Source: Acidaminococcus fermentans
Lineage (GTDB): Bacteria > Bacillota_C > Negativicutes > Acidaminococcales > Acidaminococcaceae
Assembly: GCA_004555735.1 (NCBI GenBank)
Contig: SFHH01000089.1
Coordinates: forward strand, 1 to 8,470
Reading direction: 5' to 3'
Length of the DNA stretch: 8,470 bases
The notes under the pieces are model-generated. The model made no database searches and was not told the origin of the DNA. It saw only the letters and a program-made list of their open reading frames with translations. Shown in pieces: positions 1 to 5,703 of the stretch. The position numbers were made by a program, and so were the translations under genes. Each line of letters starts with the position of its first letter. Position 1 is the stretch's first letter.

Positions 1-307
1 TTCCGTGCCCTGCATTAACCTCAGGCTTACTGATAGCAATATGAATCGCAAGCCAAAGGATATAAGCAGCTCCAATATACTTCATGACTTGGAGCGCACC
101 GGGAAGAAATGCACCCACTCCATATACGAAAACGGCACAGATAATCTGAACAACATAGTATCCCATGAATATTCCAAAAAAAAGTGGCTTCCCTTTTCCC
201 CATCCGTAATTGGTTACTGTATTCAGAGCCAATATATTCCCCGGCCCCGGGGTAAAGGCATTCACGCACGCATACACAAAAAAATTCACAAGCACATATC
301 CAGGCAT
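1..307 (-). CDS. LysE/RhtB-family amino-acid exporter, N-terminal part (cut by window edge)
   Basis: Inner-membrane exporter of the LysE/RhtB superfamily, which expels amino acids or related small solutes by proton antiport. The first 102 codons are visible; family members are usually about 200 residues, so roughly half is outside the window. Residues 16-24 read NAFTPGPGN, the proline-glycine signature after the first membrane helix. Hydrophobic segments lie at about 4-18, 41-66 and 76-92, the last carrying the family-typical YIGAAYILWLAI. The start at 307 is supported by GGAG eight bases upstream. A TATGAT at 338-343 could be its -10 box, but I see no convincing -35. The gene lies about 95 bases downstream of a LysR-type relic in the same orientation, so that regulator may once have controlled it. 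The substrate is unknown. The family call is firm from the motifs. Confidence 0.88.
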   Translation of the reverse strand, partial: MPGYVLVNFFVYACVNAFTPGPGNILALNTVTNYGWGKGKPLFFGIFMGYYVVQIICAVFVYGVGAFLPGALQVMKYIGAAYILWLAIHIAISKPEVNAGHG

Positions 308-401
308 ACCCAAATCTCCTTTCACAATGTTGCTATCATCATACTTCAAAGGAAGATCTTATAGGTAATACTTATTTGATATGTTTTTACATAGTTTCAT
401 T

Positions 402-620
402 CTATGTAGATTGAGTGGCATATTTTTTCAATGCTTCCACATAGATGGATCCCAGCTCCGACAGACTCTGCTCCCTGCAGAGGACATACCCGATGTGCAT
501 CTGTTCCTGCTCAGCAAGGGGTACGGAAACGATCTGCCGTCCCTGCAGATAGGTGGGAAAGATCCCGCTGGCGATGGTATATCCATCTAGGCCGATCAGC
601 GGATCGATGGTTGGAGCTTT
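402..620 (-). pseudogene. LysR-type transcriptional regulator, C-terminal remnant
   Basis: An open stretch of 72 codons plus TAG reads like the end of a LysR-type effector-binding domain: IDPLIGLDGYTIASGIFPTY, then a strand with IVSVPL, then HIGYVLCRE and a closing helix YVEALKKY. Intact regulators are about 300 residues, so the winged-helix DNA-binding domain and most of the effector domain are absent. Reading upstream in the same frame hits TAG at 621-623, and there is no start codon with a ribosome binding site. It therefore cannot make a functional regulator. Upstream the sequence passes into an Xis-like fragment in another frame, suggesting a deletion or insertion replaced the 5' part. 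Its former targets may be the flanking exporter or the divergent flavodoxin gene, since LysR regulators often sit beside what they control. That last point is inference. Confidence 0.7.
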
Positions 621-811
621 CTACATATATAGATCAGGGACCCCGCGACAGGATCTTCGGGAGCCAGTCTCCGAAGTTTCTTCTCTCCCATATGCAAATA
701 CCGGCTGGCTTCTTTCAGGGCCAACGTAATCCACGGACCCTTGCCGAACGGTGCGGCCTTCCGGAGGATTTTTTTACTGCCATAAAGTTCCGCAATATCA
801 AGTAAATTTCT
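596..811 (-). pseudogene. Tn916-type excisionase (Xis)-like remnant
   Basis: A 71-codon open stretch whose core, about residues 28-53 (ITLALKEASRYLHMGEKK, then LRRLAPED), resembles the winged-helix excisionase of Tn916/Tn1549-type conjugative transposons. As I recall it, that family reads YTLTIEEASKYF-IGE-KLRRLAEE. Such proteins are about 67 residues and bend DNA at transposon ends to direct excision by the tyrosine integrase. Here a TGA sits just upstream (812-814), there is no ATG/GTG/TTG before the core, and the C-terminal part after residue 57 does not look like the family. It overlaps the LysR remnant by about 25 bases in another frame. No integrase or other transposon gene is visible. 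I call it a decayed relic of an integrated element. The resemblance rests on one short motif, so chance similarity cannot be fully excluded. Confidence 0.55.
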
Positions 812-839
812 TCACATTTTCTTTAATTAACGTTATAAT
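811..839 (+). promoter_or_regulatory. sigma70-type promoter for the flavodoxin-family gene
   Basis: TTCACA at 811-816 and a perfect TATAAT at 834-839 are separated by 17 bases, an almost consensus vegetative promoter. Transcription would begin near 846, leaving an untranslated leader of about 138 bases before the ATG at 984. I found no terminator, known riboswitch pattern or convincing upstream peptide in that leader, only short weak inverted repeats. The -35 box lies right at the 5' edge of the Xis-like relic. Confidence 0.65.
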
Positions 840-983
840 AGCAATAATCGAATTCCGAGAATACCATATCCTTCCGGAGTGGCTGCTGATTTACAAAATC
901 AATGAAAATATCCTGATACTGACTCTGACCCGTACAGAAAACCACAGTGATTTGTGCTGAAAAAACAGAAAGGATGTTTTTAT

Positions 984-1649
984 ATGAAAATCATCGCAAT
1001 CAATGGAAGTCCCCGCCGTTCAGGAAATACTTCTGCCATGCTCCAAAAAGCATTGGAAGGAGCGACTGCGGCCGGTGCAGAAACCGAAATCATCAACTTA
1101 TATTCTCTTACCTACAAGAGCTGCATCAGTTGCTTTTACTGCAAACGCAAGGATAAAAAACACGGAACCTGCATCGTCAAAGATGATTTGGCGCCGGTCT
1201 TGGAACGGGTGAAAGCGGCGGATGCCGTCATTTTTGGTTCCCCTATCTATTTCATGAACCTGACAGCCCAGATGCAGGCTTTTCTGGAACGGTTCTTTTT
1301 CTCACAGTACATTTACAGCCGTGAAACTCCCTCCGTGCTGGGAAAGAAAATGCCCTCCGCGTTTCTCTACACCATGAATGCCACGGAAGAACAAATGGAA
1401 CAGTTCCATCTAAAGGAAAGTCTAGCTGCCTATGAATGGACTGCCGCCAATGTGTTGGGAGTGGAACCATACCGATTCTATGACTGCAATACGCTCCAGT
1501 TCTCCGATTACAGCCGATATGAATCCTCGATCTTTTCCGAACAGGATAAACGGGATTACCACGCCAAATATGAAAAAGAAATGGAAGAAAACGCCTATAA
1601 ATTAGGCAGACAACTGATTGAGGATGCGCAAGAAAAAATATCCTATTAA
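984..1649 (+). CDS. Flavodoxin-fold NAD(P)H-dependent FMN oxidoreductase with cysteine cluster
   Basis: Cytoplasmic flavoprotein of the NADPH-dependent FMN reductase / iron-sulfur flavoprotein superfamily, 221 residues. The N-terminus has the first strand KIIAING followed by the FMN-phosphate loop GSPRRSGNT (8-16). Residues 85-104 carry GSPIYF-N-TAQM-AFLERF, the second flavin-binding stretch. Between them is a cysteine cluster C47-x2-C50-x2-C53-x9-C63, like the cluster that in archaeal Isf proteins holds a 4Fe-4S centre, though the last spacing is longer than I remember for Isf. The C-terminal ~70 residues are charged and helical. The start at 984 is preferred over an in-frame ATG at 954 because AGAAAGGA lies nine bases upstream and the flavodoxin fold begins there. 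It is transcribed alone. The electron donor and acceptor are unknown; quinone, nitro-compound or disulfide reduction are all possible. Confidence 0.85.
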   Translation: MKIIAINGSPRRSGNTSAMLQKALEGATAAGAETEIINLYSLTYKSCISCFYCKRKDKKHGTCIVKDDLAPVLERVKAADAVIFGSPIYFMNLTAQMQAFLERFFFSQYIYSRETPSVLGKKMPSAFLYTMNATEEQMEQFHLKESLAAYEWTAANVLGVEPYRFYDCNTLQFSDYSRYESSIFSEQDKRDYHAKYEKEMEENAYKLGRQLIEDAQEKISY

Positions 1650-1752
1650 GCATATCGATGTGCCCGTTACTCCTTCCATGAATACCGGGTGACGCAATAT
1701 TTGTCAGGATAAAAACCCTATTGATAAAATGTAAGGAATGGCAACTAAACAG

Positions 1753-1783
1753 GCCCGCAATCACTTTTGACTGCGGGCTTTTT
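1753..1783 (+). terminator. Rho-independent terminator between convergent genes
   Basis: Stem GCCCGCA (1753-1759) pairs with TGCGGGC (1772-1778) around a 12-base loop and is followed by TTTTT on the plus strand. It ends the flavodoxin-gene transcript 104 bases after its stop. On the minus strand the same stem is followed by CTGTTTAGTT, a weaker T-rich tract, so it may also terminate the convergent cupin/TIGR04076 operon. The bases between 1650 and 1752 hold nothing else I can identify. Confidence 0.8.
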
Positions 1784-1824
1784 CGCTCTCTGGACGGCTC
1801 AAAAGGGCCTGGTCTGACGTATTT

Positions 1825-2097
1825 TTATTCCTCTTCCACCACTTCTGCCTTGAACACCATGATGGTATCCGCATCGCTGCAGCAGAACTCGGCGGTGCCT
1901 TTGGGCTGGCCGGGAATCTGGCCTCCATACCGGAGGATATCGATATAGGGAAAGGCGCAGTGCATGGCCATGGGGCAAATCTTGCCCCGGTCTTCATCGA
2001 AATCGAAGACTTCCCCTATATGGTGGCCCCGGTGGCAGCCCATTATCCCTCTCCGGTCCGTCACTGTGATCCGGATCTTCGGTCTGCGCCGTTCCAT
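1825..2097 (-). CDS. TIGR04076-family small protein
   Basis: A 90-residue protein matching the TIGR04076 pattern as I know it: a basic strand PKIRITVTD, then GCHRGHHIGEVFDFDED (20-36), then a cysteine-containing CPMAMHCAFPYIDILRYGG (41-59), and finally CCSDADTIMVFKAE (72-85) before an acidic tail. Four cysteines (C41, C47, C72, C73) plus C21 and several histidines could bind a metal, but no biochemical role is established that I know of. The stop of the upstream bicupin gene lies 10 bases before its ATG, so the two are almost certainly cotranscribed and possibly translationally coupled. The only Shine-Dalgarno-like sequence is a poor GGGGC within that gap. No signal peptide or membrane segment; cytoplasmic. 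The family assignment is fairly sure, the function unknown. Confidence 0.75.
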   Translation of the reverse strand: MERRRPKIRITVTDRRGIMGCHRGHHIGEVFDFDEDRGKICPMAMHCAFPYIDILRYGGQIPGQPKGTAEFCCSDADTIMVFKAEVVEEE

Positions 2098-2107
2098 GGC
2101 TGCCCCG

Positions 2108-2758
2108 TTATTCCAAGGTCAGCAGGAGCCCCATCTTAAAGGGTTTCTCCGCTTTCACCCAATGGAGTCCATTCTTGGCAAACCGGAACTGCTCGCCGGC
2201 TTTCAGGGTATGAGCCTGGCCTTCATAGCCGATGATCCCTTCCCCATCCAGGGCAAAGATCAGGGCATCTCCCGGAGCTGCATGTTCGCTGAGTCCGGTG
2301 CCCGCAGCAAAGGCCATGACCACGAACTTCATTTTGTCGTTGTGGACCACATCCATATTGACGATCCGTCCCTCCTGGTAAGGCACCAGGTCTGCCAGTC
2401 TGAATACTTCTCCTGCTTTCACTGCATTGTTCATGATATCCTCCTTCTGGATTTCCAGTTCCGTATAGACGGTATCTTCTTCCGCTGCCATGCCCACCGG
2501 TACGCCAGTGGGAGTCAGAAGGCTCTCTCCCTCTTCCAGCACCCGGCCTTGCTGGCTGCCGGTCAGGAACAGCCGGCCCTTCTGGACCCGCAGCAGCTTG
2601 TGGTAGGGATAGATTTCTGCGCTGATGTCCGTCCCGGCTCCCAGTGAAAAGATCCAGAGAGGATTCTTACCCCCGGCGATCTGCTGGGAAACCGTGCATC
2701 CAGTCACAGGAGGATTGGTCTCTTCCATCCGAAATACCCGGCCCGCATCCATTTCCAT
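2108..2758 (-). CDS. Bicupin (two tandem cupin domains) protein
   Basis: A 216-residue cytoplasmic protein made of two small beta-barrel cupin domains, roughly 5-105 and 113-216, which look like a tandem duplication: each opens with AG-VFR and carries an AGT...SAE/SEH strand. The second is the better preserved, with GTGLSEHAAPGDALIFALDG (153-172) as cupin motif 1 (H159, D164, G172) and GEQFRFAKNGLHW (188-200) as motif 2 with H199. The usual HxH metal pair is reduced to one histidine in each motif, so metal binding is uncertain. The first domain keeps only H53 of these. The start at 2758 has AGGTGA just upstream. A strong second ribosome binding site precedes M109 between the domains. It is first in an operon with the TIGR04076 gene. 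Sugar-isomerase, dioxygenase or ligand-sensor roles are all possible; I do not recognise a specific one. Confidence 0.82.
   Translation of the reverse strand: MEMDAGRVFRMEETNPPVTGCTVSQQIAGGKNPLWIFSLGAGTDISAEIYPYHKLLRVQKGRLFLTGSQQGRVLEEGESLLTPTGVPVGMAAEEDTVYTELEIQKEDIMNNAVKAGEVFRLADLVPYQEGRIVNMDVVHNDKMKFVVMAFAAGTGLSEHAAPGDALIFALDGEGIIGYEGQAHTLKAGEQFRFAKNGLHWVKAEKPFKMGLLLTLE
2434..2446 (-). promoter_or_regulatory. Internal ribosome binding site and start within the bicupin gene
   Basis: On the minus strand AAGGAGG (2440-2446) is followed by five bases and ATG (2432-2434), which is codon 109 in the frame of the bicupin gene. It is a better ribosome binding site than the one at the annotated start. 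Translation from it would give a 108-residue single-cupin protein, a size common for free-standing relatives of this domain. It may be a relic of gene fusion or a live second start. Confidence 0.5.
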
Positions 2759-2788
2759 ACCATCACCTGCTTTCCTTTTATTGTCTGT

Positions 2789-2794
2789 ATTGTA
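2789..2794 (-). promoter_or_regulatory. Possible -10 box for the bicupin/TIGR04076 operon
   Basis: TACAAT on the minus strand lies 30 bases upstream of the bicupin start, a sensible distance for a -10 element. No good -35 hexamer is found at 16-18 bases, so this is tentative. Because the upstream MATE transcript ends at the hairpin at 2829-2878, the operon needs a promoter of its own in this short gap. Confidence 0.35.
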
Positions 2795-2828
2795 GCATGG
2801 AAATGAGAGAAAGTACGTTGGAAGGACA

Positions 2829-2878
2829 ACAAAAAAGGAGCTGTTGCACTTGAAAAAACATACCCGTACAACAGCTCC
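2829..2878 (-). terminator. Rho-independent terminator of the MATE gene
   Basis: A perfect 10-bp inverted repeat, GGAGCTGTTG (2837-2846) and CAACAGCTCC (2869-2878), with a 22-base loop that can pair further. On the minus strand the stem is followed at once by TTTTTTGTTG, the classical U-tract. It lies about 70 bases downstream of the MATE stop and separates that transcript from the cupin operon. Confidence 0.85.
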
Positions 2879-2945
2879 ACTGGCTCACTGGCTGCATGTC
2901 TCCACTCTCCAGCCGTGAGAAGTTTTCACAATTACACCAGCTGTC

Positions 2946-4316
2946 TTACTTTTCATCCCTTTTCGGGATCTTCTGGAAGAAGGCGTGGATCAGCACAGCT
3001 GCCAGGAGGAAGCCGCACACATCGGATACACTCTGGCTCCATACCAGGCCCGTGAGACCGAAGATCCGGGGCAGCACCAGCAGGGTGGGGATCAAAAAGA
3101 GCCCGCTCCGGCCGGCCGCTACCAGCATGGCTCCTGCTGTATGCCGGGTAGTCTGGAGGCACATATTGGACAGGATGGTCAAGGGCACCAGGAAGAAGGT
3201 CATGGCCTGGGTTCGGAGGGCGGCGGCCCCCACGGAAATCACCAAAGAATCATCCCGGAATTCCTCCAATATAGGAGTGGCCCAAACAATGGCCACAGCA
3301 GCGGCTGCCAAGGAAAATAGGGTCCCCGCTTTCACAGCGAACCAGAATCCTTCCCGGAGCCGGCCGTATTTCCGGGCCCCGTAGCTGAACCCGCACACCG
3401 GCTGGAATCCTTGGCCGAACCCGATGACCACGGAAGCCGCAAAGAAACTGAGCCGGGTTACGATGGACATGGCAGCGATGGCCGCATCTCCAAAGGCTCC
3501 CGCTGCCACATTGAGGAAAATGGTAGAAAGGCTCTGAGTCCCCTGACGCACCAGAGAAGGGGCCCCGCCAGCCACGATTTCTTTCATGATGGGCCAAGAA
3601 GGATGGATATTCTTCATCTGGATGGGGATATTGCCGCCCCGCCGGGTCATGGCAAATAGGATACAAAAACTGATGAACTGGCTCAGGATGGTGGCGTAGG
3701 CAGCTCCGGCTACCCCCAAACGGAACTTGAAGATGAAAAGAGGATCCAGGAACACGTTCAGGAAGCCTCCCACGGTGATGCCCACCATGCCGAAAGCGGC
3801 GCTGCCCTGGAAACGCAGATGGTTGTTCATCACCAGGCTGGACATCATCACCGGAGCCCCGATGAGGATCACACTCATATACTGGACTGCATAGGGCAGG
3901 ATGGTAGGTGTGGAACCAATCAGGGTAGCGAATTGCGGGGCAAAAGCATTGCCCAGGACGGCGATGCAGAGTCCGCATAAAAACGTATAGAAAAAACTGG
4001 TAGAAGCCATGGTTTCTGCCTCCGCCCGCTTCTTCGCCCCCAGGAGCCGGGAAATGGTATTGCCGGAGCCCATGCCGAAGAAAAAAGCGATGGCATGGAT
4101 GATGGCCATGGTAGCAAAGGTGACCCCTACGGCTGCGGTGGAGGTGGTATCGATTTTACTCACAAAGTACGTATCAGCCATATTATAGAAGCTGGTGCAC
4201 AGCATACTGATGATGGAAGGCAGGGCCAAGGAAGCAATCAAAGGCTTCACCGGCGATTCCAGCATCTTTTTGTACTTTTGGGCTTCTTGGGAATTTGCAG
4301 GCGATGGATCTGTCAT
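2946..4316 (-). CDS. MATE-family multidrug/cation antiporter
   Basis: A 456-residue inner-membrane exporter of the multidrug and toxic compound extrusion family, which expels cationic drugs or metabolites in exchange for Na+ or H+. Length is normal. The family layout of two six-helix bundles is visible: the N-terminal LIASLALPSIISMLCTSFYNMADTYFV (26-52), GMGSGNTISRLLG (81-93), LRFQGSAAFGM followed by LNVFLDPLFIF (186-196), and in the second half GFGQGFQPVCGFSYGARKY (299-317), typical of the MepA/NorM-like branch. The short N-terminal tail (about 1-20) is polar. The Shine-Dalgarno is weak (GGCGG eight bases upstream of ATG at 4316). It has its own promoter and terminator, so it is a single-gene unit. 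Substrate cannot be read from sequence. A small hairpin, GTCCG (4334-4338) with CGGAC (4343-4347), sits in the leader just upstream of the start. Confidence 0.93.
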   Translation of the reverse strand: MTDPSPANSQEAQKYKKMLESPVKPLIASLALPSIISMLCTSFYNMADTYFVSKIDTTSTAAVGVTFATMAIIHAIAFFFGMGSGNTISRLLGAKKRAEAETMASTSFFYTFLCGLCIAVLGNAFAPQFATLIGSTPTILPYAVQYMSVILIGAPVMMSSLVMNNHLRFQGSAAFGMVGITVGGFLNVFLDPLFIFKFRLGVAGAAYATILSQFISFCILFAMTRRGGNIPIQMKNIHPSWPIMKEIVAGGAPSLVRQGTQSLSTIFLNVAAGAFGDAAIAAMSIVTRLSFFAASVVIGFGQGFQPVCGFSYGARKYGRLREGFWFAVKAGTLFSLAAAAVAIVWATPILEEFRDDSLVISVGAAALRTQAMTFFLVPLTILSNMCLQTTRHTAGAMLVAAGRSGLFLIPTLLVLPRIFGLTGLVWSQSVSDVCGFLLAAVLIHAFFQKIPKRDEK

Positions 4317-4360
4317 AAGGAAACCGCCAATCTGTCCGATTGCGGACGTATATTTTTTCT

Positions 4361-4389
4361 ATTATACCACAAAAGAGGGGTGTGAAAAA
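4361..4389 (-). promoter_or_regulatory. Promoter of the MATE gene (extended -10)
   Basis: On the minus strand TGGTATAAT gives a perfect -10 box at 4361-4366 with an extended-10 TG. The -35 position (4384-4389) is only TTTTTC and falls inside the tip of the hairpin at 4377-4400. The predicted transcript starts near 4354, leaving a leader of about 38 bases. The weak -35 and overlapping inverted repeat suggest control by an activator or repressor, which is inference. Confidence 0.6.
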
Positions 4390-4400
4390 ATTCACACCCC
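4370..4400 (-). terminator. Hairpin downstream of gldA, probable terminator
   Basis: GGGGTGTGAA (4377-4386) and TTCACACCCC (4391-4400) form a perfect 10-bp stem with a four-base loop. On the minus strand it is followed by TCTTTTG, an imperfect U-tract, about 50 bases after the gldA stop. It fits a terminator for gldA but also covers the -35 zone of the MATE promoter, so an operator role is an alternative. Confidence 0.55.
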
Positions 4401-4402
4401 CC

Positions 4403-4451
4403 CGGTCGCGAGTCACGGGTCGCGACCCGTGACCGAGCCGTTATGCGGCTC
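4403..4451. repeat. GC-rich palindrome cluster between gldA and the MATE gene
   Basis: A dense block of symmetric sequence. Bases 4412-4433 are a perfect 22-bp palindrome with no loop (GTCACGGGTCG and its reverse complement). The 8-mer GGTCGCGA occurs at 4404 and again at 4418, 14 bases apart, each containing TCGCGA. CGGTC (4403-4407) and GACCG (4431-4435) offer an alternative outer pairing. Next to it GAGCCG (4435-4440) and CGGCTC (4446-4451) form a 6-bp stem with a 5-base loop ending directly at the gldA stop codon. It is far richer in GC than the AT-rich promoter beside it. It resembles REP-type dispersed intergenic palindromes, but copies elsewhere cannot be checked here. Confidence 0.6.
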
Positions 4452-5531
4452 TTATTTCCCCAGTGCATCCGCCTGGATGATGGCGGCATAGAGCTGGTCT
4501 TCCGTTACATCCGCTACCATATTGTGGATGCTTTCCCCCGGCACGCAGGCAGCTTTAGCGATCTGGCGGATCTGTTCGTCCGTTGTGATCCCCAGTTCGG
4601 CCAGGGTGGTGGGCAGCCCCACTTCTTTGCAGAAGCCCTGGACATCTCGGAACTCATCTTCTTCTACCCCTTCCAGCACCAGCTGGACCAAGGTACCGAA
4701 GGCTACGCAGTTCCCATGGGGCACACTGTGGCCGCCCAGGGAAGTGATGCCATTGTAGAAGGAATGGGCACAGGCCAGGCCCCCGTTATCCGCCCCTACC
4801 CCGGACAGGTACACATTGGTCTCGATGATAGCATCCAGAGCCGGCGTCACCACCTGTTTTTCTACGGACATTTTGGCCTGGGCCCCGTAGTTCCGCAGGT
4901 TTTCGTAGCACAGCTCGCACAGGGCCATGGCCGACCGGGTGATCCCGCCGTTTTCCAGGCTGGGCGCATCGGTCCGATAGCAGGCCCGGGCTTCGAAATA
5001 GGTCCCCAGAGCATCCCCCATGCCAGCTACCAAGAATTTCACTGGAGCATGGGCGATGATGGAACTGTCTACCAGCACTCCGTCCGGGTTGTTGGGATAG
5101 AACAGATAGGAATTGAAGGAGCCGTCATCGTTATAGATGACCGAAAGACCGGTACAAGGAGCATCGGTAGCCACCACCGTAGGGATGATTACCACCCGTT
5201 TCCCTTCATGATAAGCGGTAGCTTTGGCCGTATCGATGGCGGAGCCGCCCCCTACCCCGACCACCACATCGATGTTCTCCGCGCGGACCATTTTTCTGAA
5301 TTTCTCGATTTCTCCCACGCTGGAGATTCCTCCGAACACTTCATAATGGCGATGGGTCTCGCTGCTCCCGAAGCCTTCTTCCAGTTTGTCATGACAGGTC
5401 CGGTGACCGCTCCGGCTACAGATGAACAACCAATTCTTCCCCAGATCCTTGAAATAGTCGTAGAATTCCCGCAGAGCTCCGCTGCCTTGAACATATTTCA
5501 ACGGTGCCCGCATCAAACGCAGTCTTGCCAT
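4452..5531 (-). CDS. gldA: Glycerol dehydrogenase (iron/zinc-containing polyol dehydrogenase)
   Basis: A 359-residue cytoplasmic NAD-dependent dehydrogenase of the group III metal-dependent alcohol dehydrogenase family, closely resembling GldA, which oxidises glycerol to dihydroxyacetone. The N-terminal half is the nucleotide-binding domain with VGVGGGSAIDTAKA (91-104) and PTVVATDAPCTGLSVIY (117-133), D123 being the expected substrate-proximal residue. The helical C-terminal domain supplies the three metal ligands D173 (GMGDALGTYFEAR), H256 (ACAHSFYNG) and H272 (SVPHGNCVAFG). VVTPALDAIIETNVYLSGVG and the end ESIHNM are also GldA-like. Length matches the family. The start at 5531 has AAGGAGG eight bases upstream. 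It is the first and only gene of its transcript and faces away from the tct operon. No dihydroxyacetone kinase or glycerol facilitator is near, so the substrate could be another small diol or hydroxyketone. Confidence 0.9.
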   Translation of the reverse strand: MARLRLMRAPLKYVQGSGALREFYDYFKDLGKNWLFICSRSGHRTCHDKLEEGFGSSETHRHYEVFGGISSVGEIEKFRKMVRAENIDVVVGVGGGSAIDTAKATAYHEGKRVVIIPTVVATDAPCTGLSVIYNDDGSFNSYLFYPNNPDGVLVDSSIIAHAPVKFLVAGMGDALGTYFEARACYRTDAPSLENGGITRSAMALCELCYENLRNYGAQAKMSVEKQVVTPALDAIIETNVYLSGVGADNGGLACAHSFYNGITSLGGHSVPHGNCVAFGTLVQLVLEGVEEDEFRDVQGFCKEVGLPTTLAELGITTDEQIRQIAKAACVPGESIHNMVADVTEDQLYAAIIQADALGK

Positions 5532-5569
5532 CGTAGTTACCTCCTTAAATGTAGTTTTTTCTGATACAG

Positions 5570-5599
5570 ATTATATCATGGATTGAACATTTTTAACAA
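5570..5599 (-). promoter_or_regulatory. sigma70-type promoter of gldA
   Basis: On the minus strand TTGTTA (5594-5599) and a perfect TATAAT (5570-5575) are 18 bases apart, giving a start near 5563 and a short leader to the strong AAGGAGG at 5540-5546. The surrounding 5550-5630 stretch is very AT-rich. A TATAAT also reads on the plus strand at 5620-5625 but lacks a suitable -35. Confidence 0.65.
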
Positions 5600-5680
5600 T
5601 AATTATTTATTTAAAGTTATATAATGAAAACCTTGTGCATGGAAGCAAATCGCCTGTTTTTTCCAAAAATTCAGTAGGCG

Positions 5681-5703
5681 GAATTTCAGAAATATGCTAC
5701 AAT
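5681..5703 (+). promoter_or_regulatory. Promoter region of the tct operon (extended -10) with small palindrome
   Basis: TGCTACAAT ending at 5703 gives a -10 box TACAAT (5698-5703) with an extended-10 TG; the matching -35 position (5675-5680, TAGGCG) is poor. Between the two lies the 11-base palindrome ATTTCAGAAAT (5683-5693). CGCCT at 5651-5655 and AGGCG at 5676-5680 make a wider inverted repeat whose right arm covers the -35 position. Either could be an operator; this is inference from symmetry only. Confidence 0.5.

Noticed and set aside
381..805. Plus-strand open frames over the relic region
   Set aside because: They resemble nothing and lack ribosome binding sites, whereas the minus strand shows LysR-like and Xis-like similarity.
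846..983. Possible FMN riboswitch ahead of the flavodoxin gene
   Set aside because: The leader is too short and lacks the multi-stem conserved core of that riboswitch; only weak short inverted repeats are visible.
1650..1752. Short peptide or RNA gene after the flavodoxin stop
   Set aside because: Only tiny reading frames without ribosome binding sites occur, and no promoter is visible before the terminator.
1964..2647. Plus-strand open frame (227 codons) opposite the cupin/TIGR04076 operon
   Set aside because: It spans the boundary of two recognisable minus-strand genes and has low-complexity antisense-type composition with no start signal.
4403..4451. CRISPR-like repeat
   Set aside because: Two 8-base repeats 14 bases apart with overlapping palindromes do not form repeat-spacer units, and no cas gene is present.
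4443..5564. Long plus-strand open frame (373 codons) opposite gldA
   Set aside because: It is the antisense of a gene with clear GldA motifs and metal ligands, lacks a credible ribosome binding site and reads as no known family. High-GC coding DNA often leaves such open antisense frames.
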